In this document: positions 8,068 through 18,679 of the stretch, one piece after another
How the letters are laid out: the number at the start of each line of letters is the position of its first letter
Numbering within the stretch: position 1 is the stretch's first letter
Source of the DNA: Holophagaceae bacterium
Lineage (GTDB): Bacteria; Acidobacteriota; Holophagae; Holophagales; Holophagaceae
Length of the DNA: 64,000 bases
Direction of reading: 5' to 3'
Assembly (NCBI GenBank): GCA_016722505.1
Contig: JADKJH010000002.1
Span: 73,501-137,500, forward strand
Program-made: the position numbers and the translations under genes
The notes under the pieces: model-generated
Told to the model about the DNA's origin: nothing
Databases searched by the model: none
What the model saw: the letters and a program-made list of their open reading frames with translations, nothing else

Positions 8068-8406
8068 CTATCCCTCGAACATCTGGCGGATTTCGCTTTC
8101 TCCGTCCCCCGCCACGCGCAGAAAGCGCTTGGTGAGTTCGATCGCTTCTTCTTTGGACTTCGCCTGGAGGATCGCGTATCCCTCCACCACGCCCTTCGGT
8201 TCCTTGAAGGGTCCGTTCTCTACGGCGAATGTTCCTCCCGAAAAGCGGATGCGCGCGCCATGGGCGCTGGGCAGGCAGCCGCCCGTGGCCACCAGCGCGC
8301 CAGAGCGCTTCATGTCCTCGGTCAGCTTCATCATCCCGGCCATGGCCTGTTCAGCGGGTGGAACGCCTTCAGGCCTGCTGGGCTTGTATAGGCAAAAGAA
8401 CTGCAT
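8068..8406 (-). CDS. YCII-related DGPF-like protein (copy 3)
   Basis: About 112 residues beginning at ATG 8406 (MQFFCLYKPSRP) behind GGAGG at 8-nt spacing. The DGPF motif is degenerate, reading ENGPFKEPKGVVEGYAIL, while the rest of the fold is kept (SKEEAIELTKRFL, GESEIRQMFEG). It is the first gene of the minus-strand island. Divergence of the motif may mean a different ligand or loss of the original role. Confidence 0.82.
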   Translation of the reverse strand: MQFFCLYKPSRPEGVPPAEQAMAGMMKLTEDMKRSGALVATGGCLPSAHGARIRFSGGTFAVENGPFKEPKGVVEGYAILQAKSKEEAIELTKRFLRVAGDGESEIRQMFEG

Positions 8407-8517
8407 GGCGACGCCTCCATGAGGTTGTGAATTGCCCCGGATCGGGGTTCTACTCATGCGTCGAGCGAGAGGCGGCGGAATCGACGGGTCTCGAAAAAAG
8501 AATTTTGGAAGAGAAAA

Positions 8518-9258
8518 CTACTCCAGATCGAAGGTGATGGTCACGTTGCCGCGGACGCTCAGGGTCCCGGGCGCCAAAGGGCCTTCCTGGCTTGAATTGG
8601 AGTTTCCCGAGAACTGGGAAACATTCTGGGACATGTTCTGGTAGCCGCGGCCCCACCAGCCGCCGTAGCTGGACCACCAGCCGCCCGAGCCTTCCTGGAT
8701 GGATCTGGGCTTGCCGACTTTCTGGCCCAGGGCGCCCGCCAGCGCGATGGCCTTTTCCTTGGCGGCTTTCATGGCCAGGGCGCGCGCTTCGTCCCGGTAC
8801 TTCCGCAACTCGCTGGTGCGGAAATCAATGCCGTGGATGTATTCGACGCCGGCCTGGAGCATCGCCGTCAGCAGCGTCTCGAACCTGGAAACGTCCCGGA
8901 GCGTGATGACGATGGTGGTGCGTTGGATGTACTCCACAAAAGTCCGTCGATGGCCCGTGAATTCGTAATCCGGGGCGAGGTTCAGGTAGTCCGTGCGGAT
9001 GTCCTTGCTGGCGATGCCCGATGCCAGCGCCGCCGCCAAAACTTCCTTCATGCGCAGATCATTTAGCCGCTTCACCTCGGGGAGTTCCTTATGGCGCGTC
9101 TCCACCCCCAGCGTCAGAACCACCTCGTCCGGCGCCACCTTCATCTCCGCATCACCGGAAACCGTGATGGTGCGGGGGGCGGGGTCTTCCAGCGCCATCA
9201 TAGGCGCCGAAGCAGACATGGAACCAAAGAGAAAAGCCGATATTAGAAAGCGGTTCAT
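8518..9258 (-). CDS. Secreted SIMPL-domain (DUF541) protein
   Basis: A 246-residue protein with a signal peptide (about residues 1-22) and a SIMPL domain. The conserved opening RTITVSGDAEMKVAPDEVVL is followed by the two-lobed beta structure with YIHGIDF and KAAKEKAIALAGALGQKVG. A glycine/tryptophan/tyrosine-rich insert GGWWSSYGGWWGRGY near residue 190 is followed by an Asn/Ser-rich linker and a final strand VRGNVTITFDLE. AGGAGGG precedes the ATG. SIMPL proteins are periplasmic or outer-membrane associated, and their biochemical role is poorly defined. Confidence 0.85.
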   Translation of the reverse strand: MNRFLISAFLFGSMSASAPMMALEDPAPRTITVSGDAEMKVAPDEVVLTLGVETRHKELPEVKRLNDLRMKEVLAAALASGIASKDIRTDYLNLAPDYEFTGHRRTFVEYIQRTTIVITLRDVSRFETLLTAMLQAGVEYIHGIDFRTSELRKYRDEARALAMKAAKEKAIALAGALGQKVGKPRSIQEGSGGWWSSYGGWWGRGYQNMSQNVSQFSGNSNSSQEGPLAPGTLSVRGNVTITFDLE

Positions 9259-9297
9259 AAACCCTCCTGGGGATTGCTAAGGAAGAGTACTCCGTGT

Positions 9298-9603
9298 CTA
9301 AATCGCACGCACATGCTCACCAAGCGCGTCAAGGACCCCACCCTGCTGCTCGTTGCGCCACTGCAATGGAAGCAGCCACTCCTCTCGGTCATCAAGTGAG
9401 ATGTAAAACGACATGCCATCCTCATGGGGAAGGAAAGAGTGTCCAAGAAAGGTCCACTCTTCTCCTACCAGATGCCGAAAATAATCGAAGTCAGTGAACT
9501 CTTTTACGACGCGATACCTGCGGCCTGGAATAAGGAACTGAAACGCCGTGCCATGTTGAGCCGTCTTGCCGCTCCAGAATCCTGCGGGTTGTGGACCGTT
9601 CAT
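9298..9603 (-). CDS. Small conserved hypothetical protein, DUF3601-like
   Basis: About 101 residues from ATG 9603, which has AAGGGAG at suitable spacing; a TTG-started extension to 9678 has its purine run too close. The central region GRRYRVVKEFTDFD, GEEWTFLGHSFLPHEDGMSF and REEWLLPLQWRNEQQ resembles what I recall of the DUF3601 family. The family name is a recollection rather than a search result. No signal peptide or catalytic motif is apparent, and the function is unknown. Confidence 0.6.
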   Translation of the reverse strand: MNGPQPAGFWSGKTAQHGTAFQFLIPGRRYRVVKEFTDFDYFRHLVGEEWTFLGHSFLPHEDGMSFYISLDDREEWLLPLQWRNEQQGGVLDALGEHVRAI

Positions 9604-9711
9604 ATCTTTGATCTCCCTTACAGAAAAAGGTGGTCGGTCCAGCAGCGGGCCCAGGAACGAATTGAGTGATGGGAGCAACCTCTTCGAGGGCCAATCGTTG
9701 GCATACCAAGC

Positions 9712-10185
9712 TTACTGAAGCTGCCACCCCTTATCGGTCCGGGAAAAAGTGAACATCCCATCCACAATGAAGTGGCCGCCCTTGTCGAAAGTATGCCGGT
9801 GCAGATCTTCGGCGGAGGTGAGGAATCCACTCGACACACGACCATAACTCTTGGCGCGCTTGCCAGCCTTCAAATCGTCCAACACACGCAGGTAGGACAT
9901 GGTGTATTCGTAGTTCACCTGAACGATGGCCACTGCGATACCAGGGCCCCTGGGCACTATAGTCCTGAACTTCAAGCCTGCGATTCTCTGGTAGGGATGG
10001 CAAGGAAAGTAGTCCTGGGCTGCCGCACCAGGGCCTGGCGCCGTTCCATACAGCAGCGCCTTCTCGATCTGCGACATCGCCTCATGGCGGCCCGGTGCGT
10101 TCCAGCTGGAGCAGGCAGTCATCGCCAAAATCCCGGCGATCAGCGGAAGCAAGAGATGCCGATGCAAGGATGGCCGTGGATTCAT
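9712..10185 (-). CDS. Putative lipoprotein of unknown function
   Basis: A 157-residue protein with an N-terminal signal sequence ending in AMTAC, a lipobox with the acylated Cys at residue about 25. The mature part contains a single further Cys (DYFPCHPY) and mostly beta-type sequence, ending FTFSRTDKGWQLQ. A 204-nt non-coding stretch lies upstream to the VOC gene. No family is recognised. Confidence 0.6.
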   Translation of the reverse strand: MNPRPSLHRHLLLPLIAGILAMTACSSWNAPGRHEAMSQIEKALLYGTAPGPGAAAQDYFPCHPYQRIAGLKFRTIVPRGPGIAVAIVQVNYEYTMSYLRVLDDLKAGKRAKSYGRVSSGFLTSAEDLHRHTFDKGGHFIVDGMFTFSRTDKGWQLQ

Positions 10186-10389
10186 AAACGGATTCTAATG
10201 CACTGGCCTAAATTCACTCTTGAAATGGAGCGGATGCGAAACATGCTTTAGAGCGTGTTTTATCGTGTAGGAAATGGCTTACCGCAAAAACGCCAGATAT
10301 CCCTTTATCTCGCTTATCGGCATCAAGTGTCCAAATCAAAAAAGAGGATCCTAGGGGAAACTCAACCAAATACCGGGGACGTTCCCCTC

Positions 10390-11187
10390 TCACTCACCCC
10401 GGAATATCGAAATAAATCCCCCGCTCCCATCATCAATCACGGCGAACCTTCCGATGTTGGGGATGTCCGTAGGCGGCACGCAGCCTTCACCTCCGCAGGC
10501 TTCGACGCGGGCGTAGGTTTCGTCTACGTCAGCTACTAGAACGTAGGGCATCCAGTGGGCGGGCATGTCGGCGGGCCATTCGGGGCCGTTCATGGGCATG
10601 AGGCCGGCTACTTGATCTCCGTGGTTGTGGAAGAGCGTGTACGTGCCTGCAGGCCCCATGTCCATGCCTGATGTGGTCCATCCGAACAACGCGGTGTAGA
10701 AGGCGATGCAGGCCTCGTCTTCGCGGGTGGTGCACTCGAACCAGCAGAAAGTGCCGGGGCCGGTGGGCGCGGGCTTGGCGGTGTCAATGGGCGGCAGCGC
10801 TTCGAACATCGCCAGCAGGGCGCCACCGGGATCGGCGAAGACCGCGAAGCGTCCCACATTGGCGATGGCTGTGGGCGCCATGAAGGCCTTGCCGCCTAAA
10901 GCCTGCATCTTCGCGAAACTCGCGTCGAGGTCCTGGACCCACACATAGGAAAGCCAGTGGCTTTGGCTGCCTGTGGTGTCGGGGCTGTCGGGAATCTGCA
11001 TGAGGCTGGCGATGTCCTGGCCCGCGTTTTTGATCACCGCGAAGGGGCCCCATTGGCCCATGTCTTTGCGCGTGGATTCCCATTCGAAGAGCTTCGTGTA
11101 GAAGGCTTCAGCAGCGGCGATATCCGTGGTGTTGAGTTGCTGCCAGCAGAATGAACCGAATCCGGTGGGCATGGGTCGCGTGGCCAA
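10390..11187 (-). CDS. Two-domain VOC (glyoxalase/bleomycin-resistance fold) protein
   Basis: A 265-residue tandem VOC protein. Each half starts with a GTFCW-like motif (GSFCWQQLNTTD at residues ~11-22; GTFCWFECTTRED at ~143-155) and ends with a glycine-rich GRFAVF or GRFAVI strand. The pattern matches the bacterial 'VOC family, PhnB-like' proteins that occur with DGPF and SRPBCC genes. The start is uncertain: TTG 11187 has GGAGG at ideal spacing, whereas ATG 11172 lies 20 nt from it. The second half contains CIAFYTALFGW, mirroring AEAFYTKLFEW in the first, so it arose by internal duplication. The substrate is unknown. Confidence 0.82.
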   Translation of the reverse strand: MATRPMPTGFGSFCWQQLNTTDIAAAEAFYTKLFEWESTRKDMGQWGPFAVIKNAGQDIASLMQIPDSPDTTGSQSHWLSYVWVQDLDASFAKMQALGGKAFMAPTAIANVGRFAVFADPGGALLAMFEALPPIDTAKPAPTGPGTFCWFECTTREDEACIAFYTALFGWTTSGMDMGPAGTYTLFHNHGDQVAGLMPMNGPEWPADMPAHWMPYVLVADVDETYARVEACGGEGCVPPTDIPNIGRFAVIDDGSGGFISIFRGE

Positions 11188-11256
11188 GGGAGCCTCCGAT
11201 AGTGGCGATGTTTAGGTGGTGAATGATACAGCCTTGGCCCATGCGCTAATGCGGCA

Positions 11257-14200
11257 TCAGCCCTTCTCGATCTCCTGGTTTACGAAACTATCCAGGAGGG
11301 CGTAGGCGGATTCCACAGCCGTGAGCGCATCGGCCACCAGGTGGCCTTCGCCAGCCTCTGCATGGGCTTCCAAGATTCCCGCGGCATCAGCCAAAGGCCG
11401 GGCTCCCACCATGCCGCTGGAGCCCTTGATCCGGTGCGCCAATCTCGCAACCTGCTCCAGGTTGCCCCGGTCCTCGGCCGGCCGCAGGCCAGCGACATCA
11501 GGCCGGGTGGTGTCCCGGAAATCGCATAGGATTTCCAAGGTCATGGCCCGGTCGCCTTGGGAATATCCCGCCAAAAAGGCCAGGTCCACAGGAGGCGCTA
11601 CCAGAAATTCTTCCGCGTCCAGACCAGGCCCTGCTCCGGGTACATGGGTCCGCCGGGTCATCAGTGAAGCCGCGGCCGGGAGCCACTGGCGCAGCTTTGT
11701 GTCGAGCCCGGGGATGCTGACAGGCTTGATGATGCAATCGTCCATGCCCGCCCCAAGGCAACGCTCCAATTCGCCCTCCAGAGCATTCGCGGTGAGAGCA
11801 AGGACCGGAATGCGGGTCCTGCCATCAAGTGCTTCAGCGCGGCGGATCTCTGTGGCGAGCTGGTAGCCATCCATTCGCGGCATGTGGATGTCCGTGAGCA
11901 GCAGGCCATAGCGCCCCTCCTTCCAGACATCCAAGGCCGCCTGCCCATCCTCGGCGGTGTCAACCTGGTAGCCCGCCAACTGAAGCTGCCGCGTCAACAC
12001 GAGGCGGTTGGTGGGGTGATCTTCCGCCAGCAGTATCAAACAGCCTGCAGCCAGTGCCGCCTCCCGGCTGGGCGGTTCCACGGGCTCCCAGGCGGCCCCC
12101 TGGGCGGTGCTGCTCAAGGCGGCGGGGTCCGCCAGAGGGAAGGCCGCGATAAAGGACATGGTGGTGCCCTTCCCTTCCTCGCTGTCCATGATGATGCGTC
12201 CACCCATCATCTGGGCCAGGCGCAGGCAGATGGAGAGCCCCAATCCCGTGCCGCCGAAACGGCGAGTGGTGGTGGATTCTGCCTGGACAAATGGTTGGAA
12301 AAGCCGCTTCTGGTTTTCCGCCGAGACGCCAATCCCCGTGTCCCAGACACGGAAAGCGAGGGTCTGGGATTCCTCATCGGAGTCCAGGAGTTCGACACGA
12401 AGGCCAACGGTGCCTTCGTGGGTGAACTTCAGGGCATTGCTGAAGAAGTTGGCCAGGATTTCCCGGAACCTCACCGGATCCGCCACATGGGCCTTGGCGA
12501 TTTTGGGCGTGATCTCGCAGGTCATGCGGAGTTTTTTGCTGAAAGCCGCTCCAGAATAGGTGGCGAATTCCTCTTCCACGATGCGCCGCAAGGACACCAC
12601 CTGCGGTTCCAATTCCAGTTTTCCCGCTTCGATCTTGGAGAAATCCAGGATGCCGCCAATGATCCCCAGCAACACCCTGGCCGAGGACTGGATCGTGCCC
12701 AAGGCGTTGCGCTGGTCTGCATCCAGCTTGCTGTGGGAAAGGATCTCCACCATCCCCAGCATGCCGATCATGGGGGTGCGCAATTCATGGGTCATGGTGG
12801 CCAGGAAGTCCGACTTGGCCTGGTTGGCCGCCTGGGCCTCCTCCGCGCGGACGCGGAGCGACAAATCCGACATGGCGCCGACCATGCCGGTAACCTTGCC
12901 CCCGTCATCCCGCACGACATACCCACGGTCAAGCACCTGGGTATAGGTGCCATCAAACTGGAGGAAACGATACTCGTCGGACCATACCGATCTACCTCCA
13001 TTGACGGTGTCCTGGATGCCATCAGGACCCGGTCCCGGTCTTCGGGATGGATGGCATCGATCCACCACTGCCGGGTGGTGGGGACTTCGGCGATGGGGTA
13101 CCCGAAGGTGACCGTGATGGTGTCGCTCCATTGCAGCGTGTCCGTGGCGATGTCCCTGACCCAGATCACATCGCTGGTGGCCCGTTGAACCATCTGGTAC
13201 AGGTCGTTCTGGTCCCTCAGCGCCTGCTCCGCCTGCTTCCGTTCGATGGCGACAGCCACCTGGCCGGAAACGAATTCGAGCAGAACCTTGTCCCGGCCCG
13301 TGTAGGCGACTTCTCCAGAATAGCTTTGCAGCACCAAGGCGCCGATGGTGCGGGACCGGGATTTGAGGGGCACCCCGACCCAATCCATGGATTCAGATCC
13401 CACCACCGGCAGCAACTGGCTGGGGCCCTCCACGCGGGTCTCCCGGGTCAATAGCAGCGCTTTCCCGGTGCGGATCACTTGGCCCGTGAGGGTGCCATCG
13501 TTGAGCTTCCGCAGCCCCGGCGGGGGATCCTGTTCATCCACAAAGTAGGGGAAGGTCAGCTCATCCTTGTGCTCGTCATAAAGCGCCACGAAGAAGTTGC
13601 GGGCCGGCAGCAGGGTGCCGATGATCTCGTGGATCCGGCGGAATAGGTCCGGGAGCGTCTCGGCGGAATGGGCGGCCTCGGAAATGAGATGCAGCGATTC
13701 CTGCCTCAGTTCGTCTTGTTTGCGTTCGGTGATGTCCTGGCAGGTGCCGACCGCGCGCACTGGCCTTCCCTGATCATCTTGAAAGACGCGCCAGCGTTCT
13801 TCGACCACCTTGGTCCTGCCGTCCCGCGCGGAAATCCGGTGTTCGATGGCGCGCGACACATCCTGGTGCAGCGAATCCTGGAAGGCGAGATCCACCATGT
13901 CCCGGTCTTCGGGAGAAATCAGCGCGAGAAAGGCGGAGTGATTTGGTTTGAAGGTATCCAGATCGGTCCCGAAAATCTGGTGTGTCTGCTCAGACCAGAT
14001 CATTTCCATCGAAGGAATATCCGTCTCCCAGCTGCCGACCCGTCCGATGGCCTGCGCTGCTGTCAGGCGCTCCGCCAGCTGCCGCTGCTCGACCTCACCT
14101 TGGCGCAGCGCCTCTTCGGCGCGCTTCTGCTCGGTGATGTCCAGACAGGCGCCAGCCAGACCCGTGGGACGGCCCTGCTGGTCCACCAGTACTTCAACCT

Positions 14201-17177
14201 GGTTGAACAAGGTCCTGACCTCTCCATCCGGCCTCAAGATGCGGATGGTGTGGCTGTAGGGTTTTAAATCCGATATGGCCTGGGCCACATGGTCCCGGTA
14301 TTGGGCCTGATCCTCGGGATGCAGGCGCGAGAGGAAGTCCTCGTTGGAGGGTCGGTGGGAGCCGGGTTCTACGCCATAGATCCGGCATAGCTCATCAGAC
14401 CAGCTCAGCATCTTGGTCGGGATATCCCAGTTCCAACTGCCAAGATGGGACAGCCGCTGGGCCTCCTCCAGACGGGATTCGCTTAGCCGCAGCGCATCCT
14501 GGTCCCTTATGAGATCGGTGATGTCCTCGGAAATGAAACAGAACCTTGGAAGGCCCGTCTCGGATTTTTCGAGGGGCGCGATGGTCACCGAGAGCCAACT
14601 CTTGCGGTCCGGCATCTGGCCGCCCAGGACAAAGTGGACGGGCCGCCCAGCGGCTTCGGCCTCCCGGTAGCGGGCCAGCCAGACCTCTTGATCTTTGGGC
14701 GACATCCCGGCTTTCCTGGCCGTGGTGCCGACGATTTCGGAGGCCGTCCTTCCGTAGCTCCGGGCCATGGCCTCGTTGACCGACACACCGATCATCTCGC
14801 CCTCGGGGGTCACCTCGGTGACTCCCATCAACATCGGAGCGCCATTGTAGAAGGCCCTAAGCGTGGCCTCCCGCTCATCCAAAGCGCGAGCCATCTGCCG
14901 GCGCTCTGTCACGTCCTCGACCAGGTAGGCGAATCGCGGGCGTCCGTTGGGGCTCTTTCCCGTGCAGGCAAGGGTGACCGCCCAGCAGAGTTCCCGCCCC
15001 CCCATGGAGACGTTCAGTTCGAAATGAACCGGCACACCGGTGTCCTGGGCCTGATGGTACTGGTCCACCCATACGCCACGATGGTGGCCCGGCAGGCCCA
15101 GGTCGCTCACTCGCATGCCGGGGGCATCTTTCACGTCCACACCCATGGAAGCCGCGGCGGCTGCATTGATGGAGATGAAAATCACGTCCTCGTCTTCGGT
15201 GAACTCCGTGATGCCCATCTGGAAGGGTGCCCCGTCGAAAAATCCCCGCAGGATGCCCTGGCTGTTCCTCAGGGCAGCCTCCACCTGCTTCCAGGCGGTG
15301 ATGTCCCGCATGAACACCCGGGCGGCCACTGCCCCCTGGAACCGGACCCGCGTAATGCTGACCTCCACAAACGCGACCTTGCCGCGATGGCCGACCACGC
15401 GCAGTTCCTGGATGGGCATCGCTGCGCCGGTTTCAATGAAGTGCCAGCCCTGATCCTCTATGATGCGGCGGTCCTTGGCGTGGATGAACTCCAACATGGG
15501 TTTGCCGAGGATTTCATCCTCGGAGTCCACTTCGAACATCCGCAAGCCCGCGGGGTTCACGTAACGGAACACTCCCTCGTGGCTCACCACGAAGATGCAG
15601 TCCGGCGCGTTCTCCACAAGCTGCCGGTAGTTCTCCTCGCTTTCGGCCATGGCCTGCCAGGCAGTGTTCCGTTCGGTGATGTCGCGGAGGAAGACCCTCG
15701 CAGCCGTTCCGCCTTTCCAGGGAATGGGAGAGGTGATCGCCTCGACTTCCACCAATTTGCCATCGGGCCGGTCAAGCCGCAGCTCTGTGCGTTGGAGGGG
15801 GGTGGGATGCTGCTGAAAACCCCGGACGCGCTCCTGGATGCGGGGCCTGTCCTTATCGTGGACATTCTCCAGGACTGAATGGCCGATCAGATCCTCGGGT
15901 GAATGGATCCCGAAGATTTCCACTGCGGCGGGATTCAGGTAATCGAAGCGTGCATCGTATTCGATGAAGATAGGGTCCGGCGCGGTCTCCATCAGCTGCC
16001 TGAATCGCTCCTCGCTCTCCTGCAGGGCCGCCGCGCTCTCCCGCACCCGCTTTCGCAGCGTGAGGTGCCGGGCCAGGAACAGCAGCAGCATGCCGGCAGC
16101 GATCCCGGCCGCCAGGAACAACCGGTCGCGATTGCGCTCGGATAGCCACCGGCTGGAGTCGAACAGGAATCCGTCCAAACCCGCCGAGATGGGGAGGATC
16201 CCAAATTCCTTGTAGATCGCCAGGGTTCTCTCCCATCGTTCCCTGTGGATCTCGCCCACCGGGACAATGTCAGAAAGGATCAGCGTTTTCATGGCTTCCG
16301 CTTCGGACGCCATGTTTCCGGCGCGGATGCCACGCTCCTGGACGCCGGGCATCGCGAGAATCCAACCGCCGACTTCTTCTGGGTGCTGCAAGGCGTAGGT
16401 CCACCCTTTGGCGGCCGCCCGGCGGACCGCTTCCACGCGCTCGGGGTGCTTGCGCGCCTCATCGGTGGTGGTGAATAGGCAATCGCCGTAAAAATCCACG
16501 CCGTGGTCCGCGGGCCGCATGATGGAAACGGAAACACCCAGTTGTCCCATCTGGTAGGGCTCCACGCCAAAGTACCCGGACATGGCGTCCGTGTGGCCGT
16601 CGATGAGATCCCTGATATTCCAGGACTGGGGCAGGAAGTTGATCTTGGAAGGGTCGATGCCTTCGCGCATGAACATCGCCTTGGCCTGGATCTCCCCCTG
16701 GTTGAACTCCACCATGACCCGTTTGCCCACCAGATCTTTGGGCTCTTTAATGCCATCAACGGTCCGGGTCATCAACACGTAGGGCGAGTGCTGGAAGATG
16801 GCCGCCACCACCACCACCGGCAAGCCTTGGGCCCTCGCCACCAGGAGATCCGAATCGCCGATCCCATAGCCCGCTTTTCCTGCGGTCACTTCCCGGATGG
16901 GATCCCTGTGCGGGCCACCCTCCACCAGCTGAGCGTCGAGCCCTTCGGCGGTGAAGTACCCCATGCGCTGGGCCGCGTAATAGCCCGCGAATTGGAATTG
17001 GTGTTTCCATTTGAGCTGGATGGTGACTTTTTGCGGCTTGGGCGCTGCCTGCAACGCGGGCAATCCCAGCAGGATCAGGGCCGCCAGGAAGCCGCAGGCC
17101 AACCGCGCAATGATCCGCAGCTTCACCGGGTGAACCAAGCTCGCAGCGGCATGGGTGGATGGTGCGTGTAGGACCAA
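11257..17177 (-). pseudogene. Giant hybrid sensor histidine kinase, split by one frameshift
   Basis: One locus of about 1,970 codons read in two frames that join near 13016-13022. In order it has: signal peptide; a THI5/NMT1-like periplasmic substrate-binding domain (WKHQFQFAGYYAA to about residue 270); a membrane helix (~355-370); six PAS domains; a GAF domain (~1160-1320); and a seventh PAS broken by the shift. The second frame then gives HisKA (HELRTPMIGML), HATPase (NFFSNALKFT, DTGIGVS, GTGLGLSI), a receiver (LLTDIHMPRMDG) and an HPt domain (AHRIKGSSGM). A lost base in GATGGCATCC would explain the shift, either as sequencing error or mutation. The start is uncertain (TTG 17177 or GTG 17126). 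The likely role is sensing a small ligand and starting a phosphorelay; the partner regulator is not adjacent. Confidence 0.85.
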
Positions 17178-17261
17178 ACCAAATCTCCCAAAGCTACTGA
17201 AGCCTACACCCCAAGTTCATGGGCGTTTAGCAAAATATCGAGATGTATTCAATATTTACAA

Positions 17262-18572
17262 TCAAATTGCATTATCCCAATTTCCCCGTGCCCCGAACCC
17301 ATACAGATAGCCATCGTCGCTGCCGCCGATGGCGAAACCGCCGTCGCCTGAGAGCTGGAAAGGCCAGTTCATGGCGGAGGTGTCGAAGCTGCCCAGGCCC
17401 GCGCCATTCTTGGCGTCCAGCACGTAGAAATGGCCGGGCGTGAGGCCGCCGCCTTTCTTGGGTTCTCCGGTGCCGAAGGAAACCAGGTTGTCCTCGCCGC
17501 CCAGGATGTGGTTGCTCGGATTGGGCCAATATTCCACACCCATGGACCAGGCCAAGGTGCCGCTGGTTCCAGCATCGTTCACGCGGTAGGCATACCCCAC
17601 CAGGGGCGCGCTGCTATTGCTCAGGCCAACCACGAAGGTGCCATCCGACGACATGCCCACGCAGCTGGAGGTGCTGATGCCAGCCTGGACATACTGCCAA
17701 TTGGCCGCGCCGCTCTGGATGAAGGTGTCGCGGTCGAAGTAGTAGATGCCGTTGGTGCCGCTGATGGCCGCGGCGAATCGGGTGCCGTCGGCGGACATGG
17801 CCACGGATTTCACGTAGGCGCCGCCGGAACTGGATTCCGCGACGAGGTTCCGGCTGGCCAGGGCCGCGAAGTGCTCCTTCACGAAACCGCGGACATCCGC
17901 TTCGGCGGGCTCCGCCATCGAACCGCTGGAGGGAATGGACCAGGTCTGCGACTGCACCAGGCCCGTCGAGGTGACCTGAAACAAGATCAGAGCAGGCGCC
18001 GAACCGTTGGGGTAGAAACCTGCCACCAGCCATTTTCCGTCCGCCGACATGGCCAGGCTCTGCACACTGTTGTCGGAGGAGCTCAGACCCGTGAGCGCCT
18101 GATACGCGTTGTTCTTCAATGTGTAGAGGTAGATCTGCTGGCCGCTGCCGCTGTAGGTGGCGCCGCAGCCTGCGGCCAAGATGGTTCCATCCGTGGACAT
18201 GGCGATCTGGTTCACACGGGAGCCCGTGAGCTGCGTCAACAGCACGCTGCCGTCGGTCACGGAGATGGCGCGCAGTTGGCCCGTGTAGGTGCTGGTGAGC
18301 CAGCCGCCGCCCGCCGCGATGGTGCCGCCCGCGTTCAATTTCACCCAGAACACGCCTTCGTAGGCGTTCTCCCACACATCGGACTGGAGCACTTGCCCCG
18401 CCTGGTTCAGCACGTAGAATCCGAAATTCGCCGTGGTGTCGAATTGAAAGGTTCCACCCGCAAGCACCCCGCCATCCTGGGATGCATCCGTGGTGTTGAA
18501 CCAGAGCCCCGGCGAAGCGGGCGGGTAGGTCCAGGACGAAGTCATGGTGGGCGGTAGGGCCGGTCCGGTCAT
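17262..18572 (-). CDS. WD40/beta-propeller-like repeat protein
   Basis: About 436 residues from ATG 18572, which has AAGGAG at 7-nt spacing. At least five repeats share the blade-end pattern MSxDGxxxxAG: MSTDGTILAAG, MSADGKWLVAG, MSADGTRFAAA, MSSDGTFVVGL and LSGDGGFAIGG. Sequences between them are Gly/Ser/Thr-rich. This indicates a beta-propeller, probably seven-bladed. There is no signal peptide or transmembrane helix, so it is either cytosolic or exported by another route. It is separated from the kinase and the methyltransferase by short gaps and faces the same way. Function unknown. Confidence 0.65.
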   Translation of the reverse strand: MTGPALPPTMTSSWTYPPASPGLWFNTTDASQDGGVLAGGTFQFDTTANFGFYVLNQAGQVLQSDVWENAYEGVFWVKLNAGGTIAAGGGWLTSTYTGQLRAISVTDGSVLLTQLTGSRVNQIAMSTDGTILAAGCGATYSGSGQQIYLYTLKNNAYQALTGLSSSDNSVQSLAMSADGKWLVAGFYPNGSAPALILFQVTSTGLVQSQTWSIPSSGSMAEPAEADVRGFVKEHFAALASRNLVAESSSGGAYVKSVAMSADGTRFAAAISGTNGIYYFDRDTFIQSGAANWQYVQAGISTSSCVGMSSDGTFVVGLSNSSAPLVGYAYRVNDAGTSGTLAWSMGVEYWPNPSNHILGGEDNLVSFGTGEPKKGGGLTPGHFYVLDAKNGAGLGSFDTSAMNWPFQLSGDGGFAIGGSDDGYLYGFGARGNWDNAI

Positions 18573-18679
18573 CGCTAACTCCTTGAGGGGTGGAGCCATG
18601 ATAGACGAGAGCCAGGATTTGAGCCACGGGGTATGGAGTTTGAGGCACGGTGTCGAAGGCGCCGCTGGATCAGACCCGG

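Noticed and set aside
14634..15878. Long plus-strand frame opposite the hybrid kinase
   Set aside because: It mirrors PAS-coding sequence on the minus strand and has no recognised domain, so it is a shadow caused by high GC codon bias.
12792..17177. THI5-like domain as evidence for a thiamine transporter or riboswitch
   Set aside because: The domain is part of a kinase sensor. I saw no TPP riboswitch-like sequence and no thiamine permease next to it.
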